DNA of 64,000 bases, from positions 52,357 to 116,356 of the forward strand of contig NZ_AUFV01000014.1 of the NCBI RefSeq assembly GCF_000426685.1, in the 5' to 3' direction. The stretch is from Solimonas flava DSM 18980. Its GTDB lineage: Bacteria; Pseudomonadota; Gammaproteobacteria; Nevskiales; Nevskiaceae. Made by a program: the position numbers and the translations under genes. This document shows positions 17,574 through 25,732 of the stretch, piece after piece (position 1 is the stretch's first letter; every line of letters starts with the position of its first letter). The notes below the pieces were generated by a model. It saw only the letters and a list, made by a program, of their open reading frames with translations. It made no database searches and was not told the DNA's origin.

Positions 17574-18218
17574 GTCGCCGCTTTCGCGTTCCGGCGGCGG
17601 GTCCGGCTCCAGCGCCTTGACCAGCAGCGCCGCCTGCGTGCGGCTGTGGCAGTCGAGCTTGCGCAGGATCGCGGTGACGTGGACCTTCACGGTGTTTTCG
17701 GCCAGGCCCAGCTCGTAGGCGATCTGCTTGTTGAGCAGGCCGTCGGCCAGGCACATCAGCACGCGCACCTGCTGCGGCGTCAGCTGCGCGAGGCGCGCCG
17801 CGAGCCGGGCGTCGTCCTCGCTCTTCTCGGCGGCCAGCGGCGGGAACCAGACGCCGCCGTCGAGTACGGTGCGCACCGCCTCCAGCATGCGTCCGACCGG
17901 CGCCGACTTGGGGATGAAGCCGGCGGCGCCGAACTGCTGGGCGCGGCGGATCGTGCGCGGATGGTCGTTCGAGGAAATGACGATCACCGGCACTTCCGGC
18001 CGCTCGCTGCGCAGGAAGACCAGCGACGAGAAGCCGCGCGCGCCCGGCATGTGCAGATCGAGCAGCACCAGATCGAGCTCGGCCTGCGCGTGCACGGCGT
18101 CCTCCAGCGTGCGCAGGCTCGACGCTTCGAGCGGCGCGAGCGCGCCGGTGATCTCGCGCAGCGCATGCGCAACGGCGGAGCGGAACAGCGGGTGGTCGTC
18201 GGCGATGACGATCTTCAT
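17532..18218 (-). CDS. NarL/LuxR-family response regulator
   Basis: A 228-aa two-component regulator. The receiver domain has acidic pocket D7-D8, phospho-acceptor D54 in LVLLDLHMPG, IVISSNDHP, and K in GFIPKSAP; the C-terminal LuxR helix-turn-helix reads LTPQQVRVLMCLADGLLNKQ and ENTVKVHVTAILRKL. ATG 18218 has GAGG about 10 bases upstream. It converges on the hybrid kinase gene and overlaps it by 42 bp (17532-17573), a strong positional link. It likely controls dctA and perhaps the MHS permease or maeB. The C-terminal tail after the HTH is hydrophilic and falls in the overlap. Confidence 0.93.
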   Translation of the reverse strand: MKIVIADDHPLFRSAVAHALREITGALAPLEASSLRTLEDAVHAQAELDLVLLDLHMPGARGFSSLVFLRSERPEVPVIVISSNDHPRTIRRAQQFGAAGFIPKSAPVGRMLEAVRTVLDGGVWFPPLAAEKSEDDARLAARLAQLTPQQVRVLMCLADGLLNKQIAYELGLAENTVKVHVTAILRKLDCHSRTQAALLVKALEPDPPPERESGDSGAGDEQTADERA

Positions 18219-18304
18219 GGCGGCCTCGTCGCCCTACCTTGTGGCAGCCGCGGCGACGATGCAAGCCGGCCGCTGCGCCGTCGCCTAAGCCTTCAGCGGT
18301 GCCT

Positions 18305-19426
18305 TCAGCGGCGCAGGCCCAGCGTCAGCGCCGCGCCGCTGCCGTCGGCCGGCACGAAGCCGTAGACGCCGCTGCCGTACAGCAGCCAGCCGGCCGGCGT
18401 GCCGCTGGCCTGCACGACGCCGGCGACCGGCGTGTCGTAGGCCAGCGTCGCGCTGCCGCTGCCGTCGCTGAAGGCGGTGCCGCTCCAGCTCGCGCTGCCG
18501 CTGGCGCCGTTGCTGTCGAGGCTCGCGTAGTCGCCGTCGGCGCTGCCGGCGGCGAGCGCCGCCTGCGGTGCGTAGAGACGCAGGCCGACCTCGGACGCCG
18601 ACGTGCGCAGCAGCTGCAGCGGCAGCGCCGCGCCGTCGACCAGGCCGATCACCATCGAGCCGGCCAGCGTGCCGCCGCTGGTGCTGGCGCCGCCGGCCGG
18701 GTCGGTGGCGTAGAGATCGAAGGCGCCGCGCGTGGCGTTGTAGTTCAGATAACCCTTGGCGGTGTTCGCGCAGCCGGCGTCGTAGCTCATGAAGCCGCCG
18801 TTGGCGGTATCGACGCAGAGCTGGAAGGTGCCGGCGTTGCGGATGCGGCCGGCGCCGCCGTACGGCGCGTCGCTGGCGCCGCTGCGCGTCACGCCGATGA
18901 CGTCGTAGATGGCCGCGACCGGATTGAACACGGTCGGCGTGTCGGCGTTGCTGAAGGTCGTCGCGAACGCCAGCAGCGGCGTCGCCGCCGAACCCTGCGG
19001 CGCCGCGATGCCGCCGAGCAGCACGCCGCCGGTGCCGATCGTGAAGCGCGCGCCGTTCTCGGCGCTTTCGTAAGTGCAGCCGTCGACCGCGACCAGCGTG
19101 CCGCTGCGCTGCGTGCCGGCGCTGCGCTGCAGGCTGGCGTCGACGGTGATGGTGTAGGCGAGCGTCGCCGGATCGAGCGCGACGCTCAGCTCCTCGCCGA
19201 GCGCATCGCCGCCCTTGTAAGTGGTGGCCGCGGCCGGCAGTGCGGCGCAGACGCCCGGGTCGGTGCTGCCGCCGCCAGTCGTTTCGCCGCCGGTGCTGCC
19301 GCCGGTGCTGCCGCCGTCGGTGCCGGCCGGGCCGTCGCGCTCGATGCAGCCGTGCAGGCCGAGGCAGAGGCCGGCGAGCGCGGCGATCGGCAGCAGGCGG
19401 GTCCGCAGGGTGTGGGTGTCCTTCAT
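18305..19426 (-). CDS. Putative lipoprotein of unknown function
   Basis: A 373-aa exported protein I cannot assign. The N-terminus has a signal peptide with a lipobox-like GLCLGLHGC (Cys27); His at the -2 site is unusual. A low-complexity linker rich in Gly, Ser and Thr (residues about 33-53) follows, typical of lipoproteins, then a beta-rich body with repeated Thr/Ser/Gly/Tyr strands and four or more cysteines that may pair. ATG 19426 has AGGAG. It is the third gene after the esterase and the OprP-like porin, all minus, with 23 bases to the porin stop, so the three look like an operon. A surface or periplasmic partner of the esterase is plausible only from context. Confidence 0.75.
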   Translation of the reverse strand: MKDTHTLRTRLLPIAALAGLCLGLHGCIERDGPAGTDGGSTGGSTGGETTGGGSTDPGVCAALPAAATTYKGGDALGEELSVALDPATLAYTITVDASLQRSAGTQRSGTLVAVDGCTYESAENGARFTIGTGGVLLGGIAAPQGSAATPLLAFATTFSNADTPTVFNPVAAIYDVIGVTRSGASDAPYGGAGRIRNAGTFQLCVDTANGGFMSYDAGCANTAKGYLNYNATRGAFDLYATDPAGGASTSGGTLAGSMVIGLVDGAALPLQLLRTSASEVGLRLYAPQAALAAGSADGDYASLDSNGASGSASWSGTAFSDGSGSATLAYDTPVAGVVQASGTPAGWLLYGSGVYGFVPADGSGAALTLGLRR

Positions 19427-19449
19427 CGTTGTGCTCCTCGTGCCGCCGC

Positions 19450-20940
19450 TCACCAGACGACCTGCGCGCGCACGCCGATCGATTTGCCGGAGTCCGGCCC
19501 CTTGTAGTCGCCGACGCGGTTGTCGGTGCTCCAGTCGACGTAGTCGAACATCAGGCGCGACCAGTCGTTGAGATACCAGTTGATGCCGATCGTGCTGCCG
19601 CGGCCGTTGCCGCCCTTGGGCAGATCGCGGAAGTCGTAGCGGTCGAAGCGCGCGGCGAGCTCCCAGGCGCCCCAGCCGCCGGAGGTCACCGGGTTCAGCA
19701 CCTTGGTGCCGGCCCAGATGCCGGAGCGGCGCGAGAAGCCGGGCTTCTCGCCGGTCAGCAGCCAGCCGGCCGAGACCGAGGTGGCGACGCGTTCGCTGAC
19801 GTCGGTGGTCGCCGAGTCGATCGTGCGCTTGGTGTATTCGCCGAACGTCCAGAAGCTGCGCCACACGCCGCCGAGTTCGTAGCCGTAGGCCTCGTCCTGG
19901 GTCGGGCTGGCGATCGAGCTGGCCGACACGCGCAGGTTGTCGTTGAAGTCCTGGCCGATGCGCGGCGTGTTGTTGATCGAGGTGACGTCGTCGGCGAGCT
20001 TTTCGTACCAGTACCAGCTGCCGACGTGCACGAAGCCCTGCGCGCCCTTGAGCGGGTTCCAGTGAGCGCGCACGGCGTACATGATCGAATCGCTGTCGGT
20101 GCCGGTGTTGTCGAGATCGTCGCCGGTGATGCTGGCGCCGAGGTGCCAGCCGTCGCCGTACAGCTTCACGAAGCCGCCGACGCCGTAGTAGCCGTTGACG
20201 CCCTGGCCGACCGAGGCGACCGCGTTGCGCTCCATGAACGGCTGCCGCGACAGCGTGCCGGAGCCGTCGATGCTGCGGTCCTTGAGGCGGTTGCCGAGCG
20301 TGAACGTCGCCGGGATGCCGAGCAGGCGCGTGTCGTAGGCGATCCAGGCGTCCTTGACCGAGGTCGTCTGGTCGGAGAAGTCGACGTCGATCTTGTAGTC
20401 GAGCGCGCCCATCGAGCCTTCGGCGCCGAGGCGCAGGTCGCGCGCTTCGGTGCCGCTGATGTTGCGCGCGTCGTAGGCCGAGCCGTCGGTGTGCGAGAAG
20501 TCGAGCAGCACGCGGCCGCGCGGATGGAAGCTGAAGAAGCCGTCGGCGCTGCGGAACTCGGGACCGCCGGCGGTCCAGCGCACGTTGCCGCCGCCACCGC
20601 TGACCCCGCCGGCGGCGAGCTGCGCGACCTGCGCCTGCAGCGCGTCGAGCTGGTTCTGCCGGGTGTCGGCGATCGCCGCGTCGATCTGCGCCTGCGTGCT
20701 CGCGGCCTGCGTCGCCGGTGCATCAGCGGCGGGCGCCGCGGCGCTGGCGGTCGCGGCGCCATGCGCCTGGGCCTCGACGGCGGCGAGCCGCGCTTCGAGC
20801 TGCTGGATCTGTGCGGCCTGCTGCCGGACCAGCCGGAGCAGTTCGGCGTTGCTGACGTCGGCGGCGTGCGCCGGCAGCGTGCACGCCAGCAGCGTGCCGC
20901 CGATCGTCGCGGCCAGCGCGGTCTTGCGAAAGGGAATCAT
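19450..20940 (-). CDS. OprP-family outer-membrane porin
   Basis: A 496-aa porin of the OprO/OprP family. Signal peptide residues 1-26 end LPAHA before ADVSNAEL; then a coiled coil (LLRLVRQQAAQIQQLEARL), an Ala/Gln-rich linker, and the barrel, with GFFSFHPRGRVLLDF as first strand and family features GWGAWELAARFDRYDF and a C-terminal SIGVRAQVVW. It is cotranscribed with an exported esterase 44 bases upstream and a lipoprotein 23 bases downstream. The family includes phosphate and polyphosphate porins, but no phosphate gene lies nearby, so a product of the esterase is a better substrate guess. It is clearly different from the porin at 3750. Confidence 0.88.
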   Translation of the reverse strand: MIPFRKTALAATIGGTLLACTLPAHAADVSNAELLRLVRQQAAQIQQLEARLAAVEAQAHGAATASAAAPAADAPATQAASTQAQIDAAIADTRQNQLDALQAQVAQLAAGGVSGGGGNVRWTAGGPEFRSADGFFSFHPRGRVLLDFSHTDGSAYDARNISGTEARDLRLGAEGSMGALDYKIDVDFSDQTTSVKDAWIAYDTRLLGIPATFTLGNRLKDRSIDGSGTLSRQPFMERNAVASVGQGVNGYYGVGGFVKLYGDGWHLGASITGDDLDNTGTDSDSIMYAVRAHWNPLKGAQGFVHVGSWYWYEKLADDVTSINNTPRIGQDFNDNLRVSASSIASPTQDEAYGYELGGVWRSFWTFGEYTKRTIDSATTDVSERVATSVSAGWLLTGEKPGFSRRSGIWAGTKVLNPVTSGGWGAWELAARFDRYDFRDLPKGGNGRGSTIGINWYLNDWSRLMFDYVDWSTDNRVGDYKGPDSGKSIGVRAQVVW

Positions 20941-20984
20941 CGGAATGCCTGGTCTGGTGAATGCGGTCGATGTGCGGACGAGCG

Positions 20985-21998
20985 TCACTCGTCGCGCAGC
21001 GCGCTGCGGTCGTCGTGGACCTGCGCCTTGGCGGCGGGCGCGAGCGGCACGGCGTAGCCCGTGCCGGCCATGAAGCCGTGGCTGCGGGCCCAGGTCGCGA
21101 ACAGGCGCGGCCACTGCGCGACCAGCGTGCCCGGCATGCCGAGCCCCCAGCCGTGGCCGCCGGCTTCGAACACGTGCAGCTCGGCCGGCACCGAGGCCGC
21201 GTGCAGGGCCTTGAACATCGCCAGGCTGTGGCCGACGTCGGCGATCGGATCGTCGGCGGCGTGCGCGAGGAAGGTCGGCGGCGTGTCGTGGGTGACATGC
21301 CGCTCGGCCGAGTAGGCCTCGACGGCGTCCTTTTGCGTCGACAGCTCGCGCTTGCTGCGCGTGGTGTCGAGCGGCGCCTGCAGCGAAATCACCGGGAAGA
21401 TCAGCGCCGCGAAATCGGGCCGCGCCGAGACCTGGTCGATCGCGTCGAGCGGCGCGTAGAACGGATCGGCGAAACGCGTTGCGGTGATCGCCGCGAGGTG
21501 GCCGCCGGCCGACATGCCGAGCATGCCGATCTGCCGCGGGTCGATGCCGAGCTCGCCGGCGCGGCTGCGCAGGATGCGCATCGCGCGCTGCGCGTCGGCG
21601 AACGGTGCGCTGGCCGGCCAGCCGTCGGCCGGCAGCCGGTAGTAGAGCACCGCGGCGGTGACGCCGAGCGCCGCCAGCCACTTCGCGGTCGGCGCCGCTT
21701 CGTTGCCGATCTGGATGCGGAAGTAGCCGCCGCCGCCGGCGATCAGCACCGCCGTGCCGTTCGGCGTGGCCGGGCGGTAGAGCTCCAGGCGCGGCGTGCG
21801 GATGTTGGAAATGGCGCCGGTGCCCTTGCCGTCGCGGCCGACACGCTCGGGGCCGCGCACCGGCGCGTCGGCGAGCGCCGCGTCCGGCCACAGCGGGATG
21901 ACCGTCGGCGCGGCGCCGGCGGCGGCGACCGCCGGGCCGGCGCCGCCCGCGAGCACGAGGATCGCGAGCGCGCGGCAGGCGCGGGAAATCGAAGGCAT
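20985..21998 (-). CDS. Exported alpha/beta hydrolase (acetyl/carbohydrate esterase-like)
   Basis: A 337-aa secreted or periplasmic hydrolase. Signal peptide about residues 1-26 (RALAILVLAGGAGPAVA). The mature part has the oxyanion-hole loop AGGGGYF, nucleophile Ser in GMLGMSAGGHLAA, an acid in AHAADDPIAD, and the catalytic His in FEAGGHGWGL. It resembles BD-FAE and other carbohydrate esterase-like hydrolases. ATG 21998 has AGGAGCG. It is the first gene of an esterase-porin-lipoprotein operon. The region upstream holds an unusual palindrome and tandem repeats. Substrate (xylan acetyl, other esters) is unknown. Confidence 0.85.
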   Translation of the reverse strand: MPSISRACRALAILVLAGGAGPAVAAAGAAPTVIPLWPDAALADAPVRGPERVGRDGKGTGAISNIRTPRLELYRPATPNGTAVLIAGGGGYFRIQIGNEAAPTAKWLAALGVTAAVLYYRLPADGWPASAPFADAQRAMRILRSRAGELGIDPRQIGMLGMSAGGHLAAITATRFADPFYAPLDAIDQVSARPDFAALIFPVISLQAPLDTTRSKRELSTQKDAVEAYSAERHVTHDTPPTFLAHAADDPIADVGHSLAMFKALHAASVPAELHVFEAGGHGWGLGMPGTLVAQWPRLFATWARSHGFMAGTGYAVPLAPAAKAQVHDDRSALRDE

Positions 21999-22131
21999 GG
22001 TGACGCTCCTCCTGCGCCGCGGACGGCGCGTTTGTGGTTCTTGTCTCCGCCGCGGGGCGGGGGCCGCACGTGGCGCGCTGTGCGCCCGATCGGCATGCGG
22101 CTTTGTAACGCGCGCGCCGCTGCCGACCCAA

Positions 22132-22178
22132 TAACACCTTGGTGTTAGGGCCTTGGTGTTAGGGCCTTGGTCTTAGGG
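22132..22178. repeat. 16-bp palindrome overlapping three tandem 14-bp repeats
   Basis: TAACACCTTGGTGTTA (22132-22147) is a perfect palindrome. It overlaps the first of three head-to-tail copies of CCTTGGTGTTAGGG (22137-22150, 22151-22164, 22165-22178; the third has one change, GGTCTTA). It lies 134 bases upstream of the esterase start. The arrangement looks like a multi-site operator, with one full palindromic site and additional half sites, but no binding protein is known. Confidence 0.6.
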
Positions 22179-22200
22179 ACGGTCTGAAGCAGCCCTGTCC

Positions 22201-22300
22201 CGTCATGGCGAGGCGCCGCCGGCGACGAAGCCATCCAGTAGCGCCCTGCGCAAGCGATATATCTGGATCGCCGCGGCCGCTGCGCGGCCTCGCGATGACG
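22201..22300. repeat. 100-bp inverted-repeat intergenic element
   Basis: A 38-base left arm starting CGTCATGGCGAGGCG and ending GCCATCCAG (22201-22238) faces a 38-base right arm starting CTGGATCGCCGCGG and ending CGCGATGACG (22263-22300). The ends pair (CGTCATsGCGAGG with CCTCGCGATGACG; CATCCAG with CTGGATC), the middle imperfectly. This form (CGTCAT-GCGAGG ... ATCCAG) resembles widespread small palindromic intergenic repeats in proteobacteria. Non-coding; may act as RNA stem, transcription stop or nuclease-processing site. Confidence 0.6.
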
Positions 22301-22405
22301 GCGTTATTCAGCGGCTCCTTGGGCCTTGGCGCCCGGGGGCCGGCGGCGACGCCGGCGTGAGGGCTGCGGCGCGGCCGGCTGCGGCGCGGGCCTGGCCGGC
22401 GGTCT

Positions 22406-23104
22406 TCAGGTCTGGCGTTGCCAGAACGCGCGCAGGCGCGGCAGATCGAGGATCTCGATGCGGTTGTACGACAGCGCCAGCAGGCCCTGCGTTTCGAGCG
22501 CGCGCAGCGCGCGGTTGACGCGCTGTCGCGACAGGCCGGTCAGCAGGCCGAGTTCTTCCTGCGACAGTTCCAGCACCGTCGCGGTGAACGGATACAGCTG
22601 CGGATTGAACAGCTGCGCGAGCGCGCCGGCGACCTGGCCTTCGACCGACAGCAGGCGCTGGTTCTGGATCGCGGCGATGAACTCGCCCATGCGCTCGTTG
22701 AGCTGGCGGATCACGAAGCCCGAAAACGGCAGGCTGGCGGCGAGCAGCTGGTGGAAAGTCTCGGTCGGCACCAGGATCACGTCGGACGGCCGCACGGCGA
22801 TGACGTCGTAGCGGCGCAGCTCGCGCTTGAGCACGCTGCCTTCGCCGAACCAGCCGCCGGCCGGCACGCCGGAGAACGTGCAGCTGTCGCCGGCGGCGTT
22901 GTAGACGGCGAGCTTGACGAGGCCGCGATGCACGCCGATCCAGTCGGCCGACGGCGCGTTGCGGCGCGCGACGAACTCGCCGGCGTCGAAGTGCACGAGC
23001 CGCGCCGTGTCGAGGACCAGCGCGCGGTGCGCGTCGGCCAGCTCGCCGAACCACGGATGGGTCCGGAGGGCGGCGGACAGGCTGGCGGGGGACGCTTCGG
23101 ACAT
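22406..23104 (-). CDS. Crp/Fnr-family transcriptional regulator
   Basis: A 232-aa regulator with an N-terminal cyclic-nucleotide-binding-like barrel (about 10-130, with ARLVHFDAGEFVARR and WFGEGSVLKRELRRY) and a C-terminal winged helix (ELSQEELGLLTGLSRQRVNR). The cysteines expected of an Fnr iron-sulfur cluster are absent, as only one Cys is seen, so it is not an Fnr-type oxygen sensor. ATG 23104 starts MSEASPAS. It is divergent from an acyl-CoA synthetase gene, with 183 bases between. Control of that gene and a ligand such as an acyl-CoA or nucleotide are inferences. Confidence 0.88.
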   Translation of the reverse strand: MSEASPASLSAALRTHPWFGELADAHRALVLDTARLVHFDAGEFVARRNAPSADWIGVHRGLVKLAVYNAAGDSCTFSGVPAGGWFGEGSVLKRELRRYDVIAVRPSDVILVPTETFHQLLAASLPFSGFVIRQLNERMGEFIAAIQNQRLLSVEGQVAGALAQLFNPQLYPFTATVLELSQEELGLLTGLSRQRVNRALRALETQGLLALSYNRIEILDLPRLRAFWQRQT

Positions 23105-23287
23105 GGACCGGATCGGCGCTCGGGGAGCTTCGATTGTCGTCCAGATGACAGAGCAGGGGGTAGCCTTGTCGCTAAGCTCGCCGCGCCCGGCGCGCCGCAC
23201 GCAGCGGCGGCGGGCCATGACATCGAAACCGTTCCCGCGCCTGCGGGACATGCCAAGCGCCGGCCGCGGCCGGGGAGAGAGACGCAG

Positions 23288-24940
23288 ATGACCACTGCCT
23301 ACGAACAGGGGCTCGCGCGCAGCGAAGCCAACTATGCGGCGCTGACGCCGATCGATTTCATCGCCCGCGCCGCCGCCGTCTACGGCGAGCGCACGGCGGT
23401 CGTCTACGGCGCCGAGCGGCGCAGCTGGGCCGAGACCTATACGCGCGCACGGCGTCTGGCGAGCGCGCTGCAGAAGGCCGGCATCGCCCGCGGCGAGACC
23501 GTCGCCGTGCTGCTGCCGAACACGCCGCCGATGGTCGAGGCGCACTTCGGCGTGCCGATGGCCGGCGCCGTGCTCAACACCCTCAACACGCGCCTCGACG
23601 AGGCCAGCCTGCGCTTCATGCTGAGCCACGGCGAGGCGCGCGCGCTGATCGTCGATACCGAATTCGCGCCGCAGGTGCGGCGCATGCTCGGCGAGCTGCG
23701 CGGCCTGCAGATCATCGCCGTGCACGATGCCGAATCCGGCGCCGCGCCGGTGCCGGAATGGACGCAGTACGAGGATTTCCTCGCCGGCGGCGATCCGGCG
23801 TTCGCCTGGCAGCTGCCGGCCGACGAGTGGGACGCGATCGCGCTGAACTACACCTCGGGCACCACCGGCGACCCGAAGGGCGTCGTCTACCACCATCGCG
23901 GTGCGGCGCTGAACGCGGTCAGCAACGTGCTCGAATGGGACATGGGCAAGCACCCGGTCTATCTGTGGACGCTGCCGATGTTCCACTGCAACGGCTGGTG
24001 CTTTCCGTGGACGGTCGCGGCGCGCGCCGGCGTCAACGTCTGCCTGCGCAAGTTCGAGGCCAGGAAAGTTTTCGAGCTGATCTGCGATGAGCGCGTCACG
24101 CACTACTGCGGCGCGCCGATCGTGCAGAGCGCGCTCGCCAACGCCCCGGCCGAATGGCGCGAGGGCATCACGCACACGGTGCGCACGATGGTCGCCGGCG
24201 CTCCGCCGTCGCCGTCGGTGATCGCGCAGATGGCGGCGATGGGCTTCGAGCTGACGCACGTCTACGGTCTCACCGAGGTCTACGGACCGGCCGCGGTCTG
24301 CGCGCAGCAGGAGCGCTGGCAGGCGCTCGACGGCGAGGAGCGCGCGCGACTCAACGCCCGTCAGGGCGTGCGTTACCACCTGCAGCGCGAAGTCAGCGTG
24401 CTTGACCCGACCACCCTGCAGCCGGTGCCGGCCGACGGCCGCACGATGGGCGAGATCGTGTTCCGCGGCAACATCTGCATGAAGGGCTACCTGAAGAACC
24501 CGCGCGCGACCGAGGAAGCGTTTCGCGGCGGCTGGTTCCATACCGGCGACCTCGGTGTGATGGCGCCGGACGGCTACGTGCAGATCCGCGACCGCAGCAA
24601 GGACATCATCATCTCCGGCGGCGAGAACATCTCCAGCATCGAGGTCGAGGACGCGCTGTACCGCCATCCGGCGGTGTCGGCGGTCGCCGTGGTGGCGATG
24701 CCGGATCCGAAGTGGGGCGAGGCGCCGTGCGCGTTCGTCGAGCTCAAGCCGGGCGCCGAGGTCAGCGCCGAGGCGCTGATCGCGCACTGCCGCGAATGGC
24801 TGGCCGGCTACAAGCTGCCGCGCGCGGTGCGCTTCGGCGAGCTGCCGAAGACCTCGACCGGCAAGATCCAGAAGTTCGAGCTGCGCAAGCTGGCCGGCTC
24901 GCAGCAGGCGATCGATCTCGCCGGCAAGCCTCAGTCCTGA
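23288..24940 (+). CDS. AMP-forming acyl-CoA synthetase (AlkK-like)
   Basis: ANL-superfamily ligase, 550 aa, making acyl-CoA from a carboxylic acid, ATP and CoA. The P-loop is YTSGTTGDPKGV; other motifs are LPMFHCNGWCFPW, HVYGLTEVYGP, GGWFHTGDLGVM, DRSKDIIISGGENI and the catalytic Lys in KTSTGKIQKFELR. The HCNGW form places it with AlkK-like medium-chain and related ligases. ATG 23288 has a strong GGGGAGAG. It is divergent from a Crp/Fnr-type regulator and convergent with TerC, overlapping its stop by 10 bp. Chain-length preference cannot be read. Confidence 0.92.
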   Translation: MTTAYEQGLARSEANYAALTPIDFIARAAAVYGERTAVVYGAERRSWAETYTRARRLASALQKAGIARGETVAVLLPNTPPMVEAHFGVPMAGAVLNTLNTRLDEASLRFMLSHGEARALIVDTEFAPQVRRMLGELRGLQIIAVHDAESGAAPVPEWTQYEDFLAGGDPAFAWQLPADEWDAIALNYTSGTTGDPKGVVYHHRGAALNAVSNVLEWDMGKHPVYLWTLPMFHCNGWCFPWTVAARAGVNVCLRKFEARKVFELICDERVTHYCGAPIVQSALANAPAEWREGITHTVRTMVAGAPPSPSVIAQMAAMGFELTHVYGLTEVYGPAAVCAQQERWQALDGEERARLNARQGVRYHLQREVSVLDPTTLQPVPADGRTMGEIVFRGNICMKGYLKNPRATEEAFRGGWFHTGDLGVMAPDGYVQIRDRSKDIIISGGENISSIEVEDALYRHPAVSAVAVVAMPDPKWGEAPCAFVELKPGAEVSAEALIAHCREWLAGYKLPRAVRFGELPKTSTGKIQKFELRKLAGSQQAIDLAGKPQS

Positions 24941-25659
24941 GTGTCGCGCCGTGCCGCCGCCGCGTCCTGCGCGCGGGCGTCGCGGCGGGCCAGCCAGCGG
25001 CCGCTCGTCACCACCAGCAGCGCGCCGGCGAGCGACGAGACGTAGTGCGTCCACGCCGGCAGCGCGGCGGCGTGCGTCGCCAGCGCGCGGTCGCCGAGCC
25101 ACATCTCGCCGGCGATCCAGCCGAGCAGCGCGGCGCCGAGCGTGATGACGGCCGGGAAGCGGTCCATCAGGCGCAGCACCAGCTTGCTGCCCCAGACGAT
25201 GATCGGCACGCTGATCAGGATGCCGGCGGCGACCAGCGCGATGTGTCCATCGGCGGCGCCGGCGATCGCGACCACGTTGTCGAGGCTCATCACCGCGTCG
25301 GCGACGATGATGGTGCGGATCGCGCCGAGCAGATGCGTGCTCGCCGGCACCTCGGCGTGGTCTTCGTCCTGCGGGCGCAGCAGCTTGACGCCGATCCACA
25401 GCAGCAGCAGCGCGCCGGCGATGCGCAGGAACGGCAGCGCCAGCAGTTCGAGCGCGAAAAACACCAGCAGCGTGCGCAGGCCGATCGCGCCGAACACGCC
25501 CCAGAAGATGCCGCGGTTGCGCAGATCGGGCGGCAGCTTGCGGCAGGCCAGCGCGATGACGACGGCGTTGTCGCCGCCGAGCAGGACGTCGATGGCGATG
25601 ATCTGCAGGATCGTGACCAGCAGTTCGCTGTCGAGGACGATGTCGGGCATGGCGCTCAC
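24931..25659 (-). CDS. TerC-family integral membrane protein (YjbE type)
   Basis: A 242-aa membrane protein of the TerC/YjbE family, with about seven membrane segments. It has the two typical acidic motifs: IDVLLGGDNAVVIALACR near residue 24 and VADAVMSLDNVVAIAG near 120, each with the N and D that sit in membrane. Family members affect manganese or other metal export. Start either GTG 25659 or ATG 25650 (MPDIVLDSELL); neither has a strong ribosome site. The C-terminus is basic and cytosolic. It overlaps the stop of the acyl-CoA synthetase by 10 bp on the opposite strand, and probably has no functional tie to it. Confidence 0.85.
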   Translation of the reverse strand: MSAMPDIVLDSELLVTILQIIAIDVLLGGDNAVVIALACRKLPPDLRNRGIFWGVFGAIGLRTLLVFFALELLALPFLRIAGALLLLWIGVKLLRPQDEDHAEVPASTHLLGAIRTIIVADAVMSLDNVVAIAGAADGHIALVAAGILISVPIIVWGSKLVLRLMDRFPAVITLGAALLGWIAGEMWLGDRALATHAAALPAWTHYVSSLAGALLVVTSGRWLARRDARAQDAAAARRDTQD

Positions 25660-25732
25660 GGCGCGCCGGGCGGCGTGACCGCGTGTGGAAATGTCGGCCG
25701 ATTGTACGGGAGCGCCGCGGCGCCCGGCGTCC

